This document shows, piece by piece, positions 5,480 to 6,021 of a stretch of DNA of 6,021 nucleotides. This stretch comes from Akkermansia muciniphila (GTDB lineage: Bacteria > Verrucomicrobiota > Verrucomicrobiia > Verrucomicrobiales > Akkermansiaceae): assembly GCA_943324575.2 (NCBI GenBank), contig CALPMD020000085.1, positions 1-6,021 on the forward strand, in the 5' to 3' direction. The notes under the pieces were generated by a model that was not told where the DNA came from, ran no database searches, and saw only the letters and a list, made by a program, of their open reading frames with translations. The translations under genes and the position numbers were made by a program. Each line of letters starts with the position of its first letter. Position 1 is the first letter of the stretch.

Positions 5480-6021
5480 ATGGCAGGCATCATCATCGCA
5501 CCCCGAGCACGCATTTTTCACGGTCACGAGTGGATTTACGCCACCGAGATCAAAAAATCCTTCGGCAATCCACAACCCGGCGACGTTATCACGCTCAAGG
5601 ATTTCCGCGACCGCCCGCTCGGCTCGGCGATCTACAATCCGATGTCGCAAATCGTCGCACGCCGCTTTTCCCGCCGCAAACAGGATCTCGACCTCGACTT
5701 TTTCACCCGCCGCATCGGCCAGTCGATCGACCTGCGCAAGCGCTCCAACATCGACGAAACGCTCGCCCGCCTCGTCTGGAGTGAATCCGACGGCCTGCCC
5801 GGCCTGATCGTCGACCGCTACGGCGACCACCTTTCCGTCCAGACGCTGACACTGGCGATGGACCTGCGCAAAGAAATCATCCGCGACGCGCTGATCGCCC
5901 TGCTCAACCCCGCCTCGATCGTCCTGCGCAATGATTCGCCCTACCGCAAGGCCGAGGGCATGGAGCCCGGCATCGAGATGCTCCACGGCGAAAACCCCGG
6001 CCCCTTCATCGTCCACGCCAA
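5480..6021 (+). CDS. RlmI-family class I SAM-dependent rRNA methyltransferase, N-terminal part
   Basis: The COG1092/RlmI family methylates a cytosine of 23S rRNA at carbon 5. The frame from ATG 5480 stays open to the right edge (180 complete residues, against about 390-400 for the family). Residues 1-70 fit the PUA RNA-binding domain (RIFHGHEWIYATEI, PGDVITLKD, LGSAIYNP). Residues about 75-180 fit the central alpha/beta domain, with the family signature ESDGLPGLIVDRYGD (102-116) and RNDSPYRKAEGM (150-161). The SAM-binding domain and catalytic cysteines are beyond the window, so activity cannot be judged. The ATG is chosen because the GHEW motif follows after 15 residues, as is usual. An in-frame TTG at 5420 would add 20 arginine-rich residues and is less likely. 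The exact target base is unknown, so no symbol is given. Confidence 0.93.
   Translation, partial: MAGIIIAPRARIFHGHEWIYATEIKKSFGNPQPGDVITLKDFRDRPLGSAIYNPMSQIVARRFSRRKQDLDLDFFTRRIGQSIDLRKRSNIDETLARLVWSESDGLPGLIVDRYGDHLSVQTLTLAMDLRKEIIRDALIALLNPASIVLRNDSPYRKAEGMEPGIEMLHGENPGPFIVHA

Noticed and set aside
5098..5514. 138-codon minus-strand open frame
   Set aside because: It translates the TTTGCG repeat into an RRKKNAK-like peptide and overlaps the start of the small basic gene in another frame. I regard it as a spurious product of the repeat.
5124..5807. 227-codon plus-strand open frame
   Set aside because: It crosses the intergenic region and then runs out of frame over the methyltransferase. 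The composition is Ser/Pro/Arg-rich with no domain.
5390..6016. 208-codon minus-strand open frame
   Set aside because: It is antisense to the RlmI-family gene, whose motifs are unmistakable. The Val/Asp/Ala-rich translation is the usual mirror of a high-GC gene.
1..6021. CRISPR arrays, tRNA/rRNA genes, insertion sequence ends, riboswitches
   Set aside because: I looked on both strands and found no regularly spaced direct repeats, tRNA-like cloverleaf arms, transposase or terminal inverted repeats, and no long structured leader.

Overview
The window looks like an ordinary chromosomal housekeeping stretch from a high-GC bacterium, most likely a member of the Verrucomicrobiota. That assignment is inference. 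It rests on the HEAT-like N-terminus of the large secreted TPR protein, the Mrp variant with a KYY(L/I)FGKEGG segment in place of the usual CxxC, a small lysine-rich protein beginning with a K/R-rich head, and the lack of Shine-Dalgarno sequences. I see no RNA gene, insertion sequence, CRISPR array or attachment site.

Layout. Positions 1-505 (minus) hold the N-terminal 168 residues of thioredoxin reductase (TrxB), with its CATC active site, cut by the left edge of the window. A 157-bp divergent spacer carries a good sigma70-like promoter for trxB. Positions 663-1712 (plus) encode an Mrp/ApbC/Nbp35-type P-loop ATPase for Fe-S cluster handling. It runs head-on into an 874-residue secreted HEAT/TPR protein (4337-1713, minus), and the two stop codons abut with no spacer. 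Only 51 bp upstream of that gene lies an A-type Fe-S carrier (IscA/ErpA/SufA family, 4751-4389, minus), so these two are probably co-transcribed. A clear intrinsic terminator (about 4845-4808) separates them from a 93-residue protein (5152-4871, minus) with a strongly basic N-terminal two-thirds and an acidic tail. A 327-bp divergent spacer (5153-5479) follows. It holds helically phased A-tracts and a TTTGCG repeat of a type I believe is dispersed in many environmental genomes. From 5480 to the right edge (plus) runs the PUA and central part of an RlmI-family (COG1092) rRNA methyltransferase, cut before its SAM-binding domain.

Working together. Thioredoxin reductase, Mrp and the A-type carrier form a loose redox/Fe-S neighbourhood, although they are read from different promoters and strands. 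The small basic-acidic protein and the methyltransferase both suggest nucleic acid or ribosome contact, but they are divergently transcribed. I did not find a convincing new multi-gene system. The items most worth a second look are the small bipolar-charge protein, the AT-tract/TTTGCG intergenic region, the Mrp lacking CxxC, and the consistent pattern of absent Shine-Dalgarno sequences with TTGA-type boxes close to start codons.
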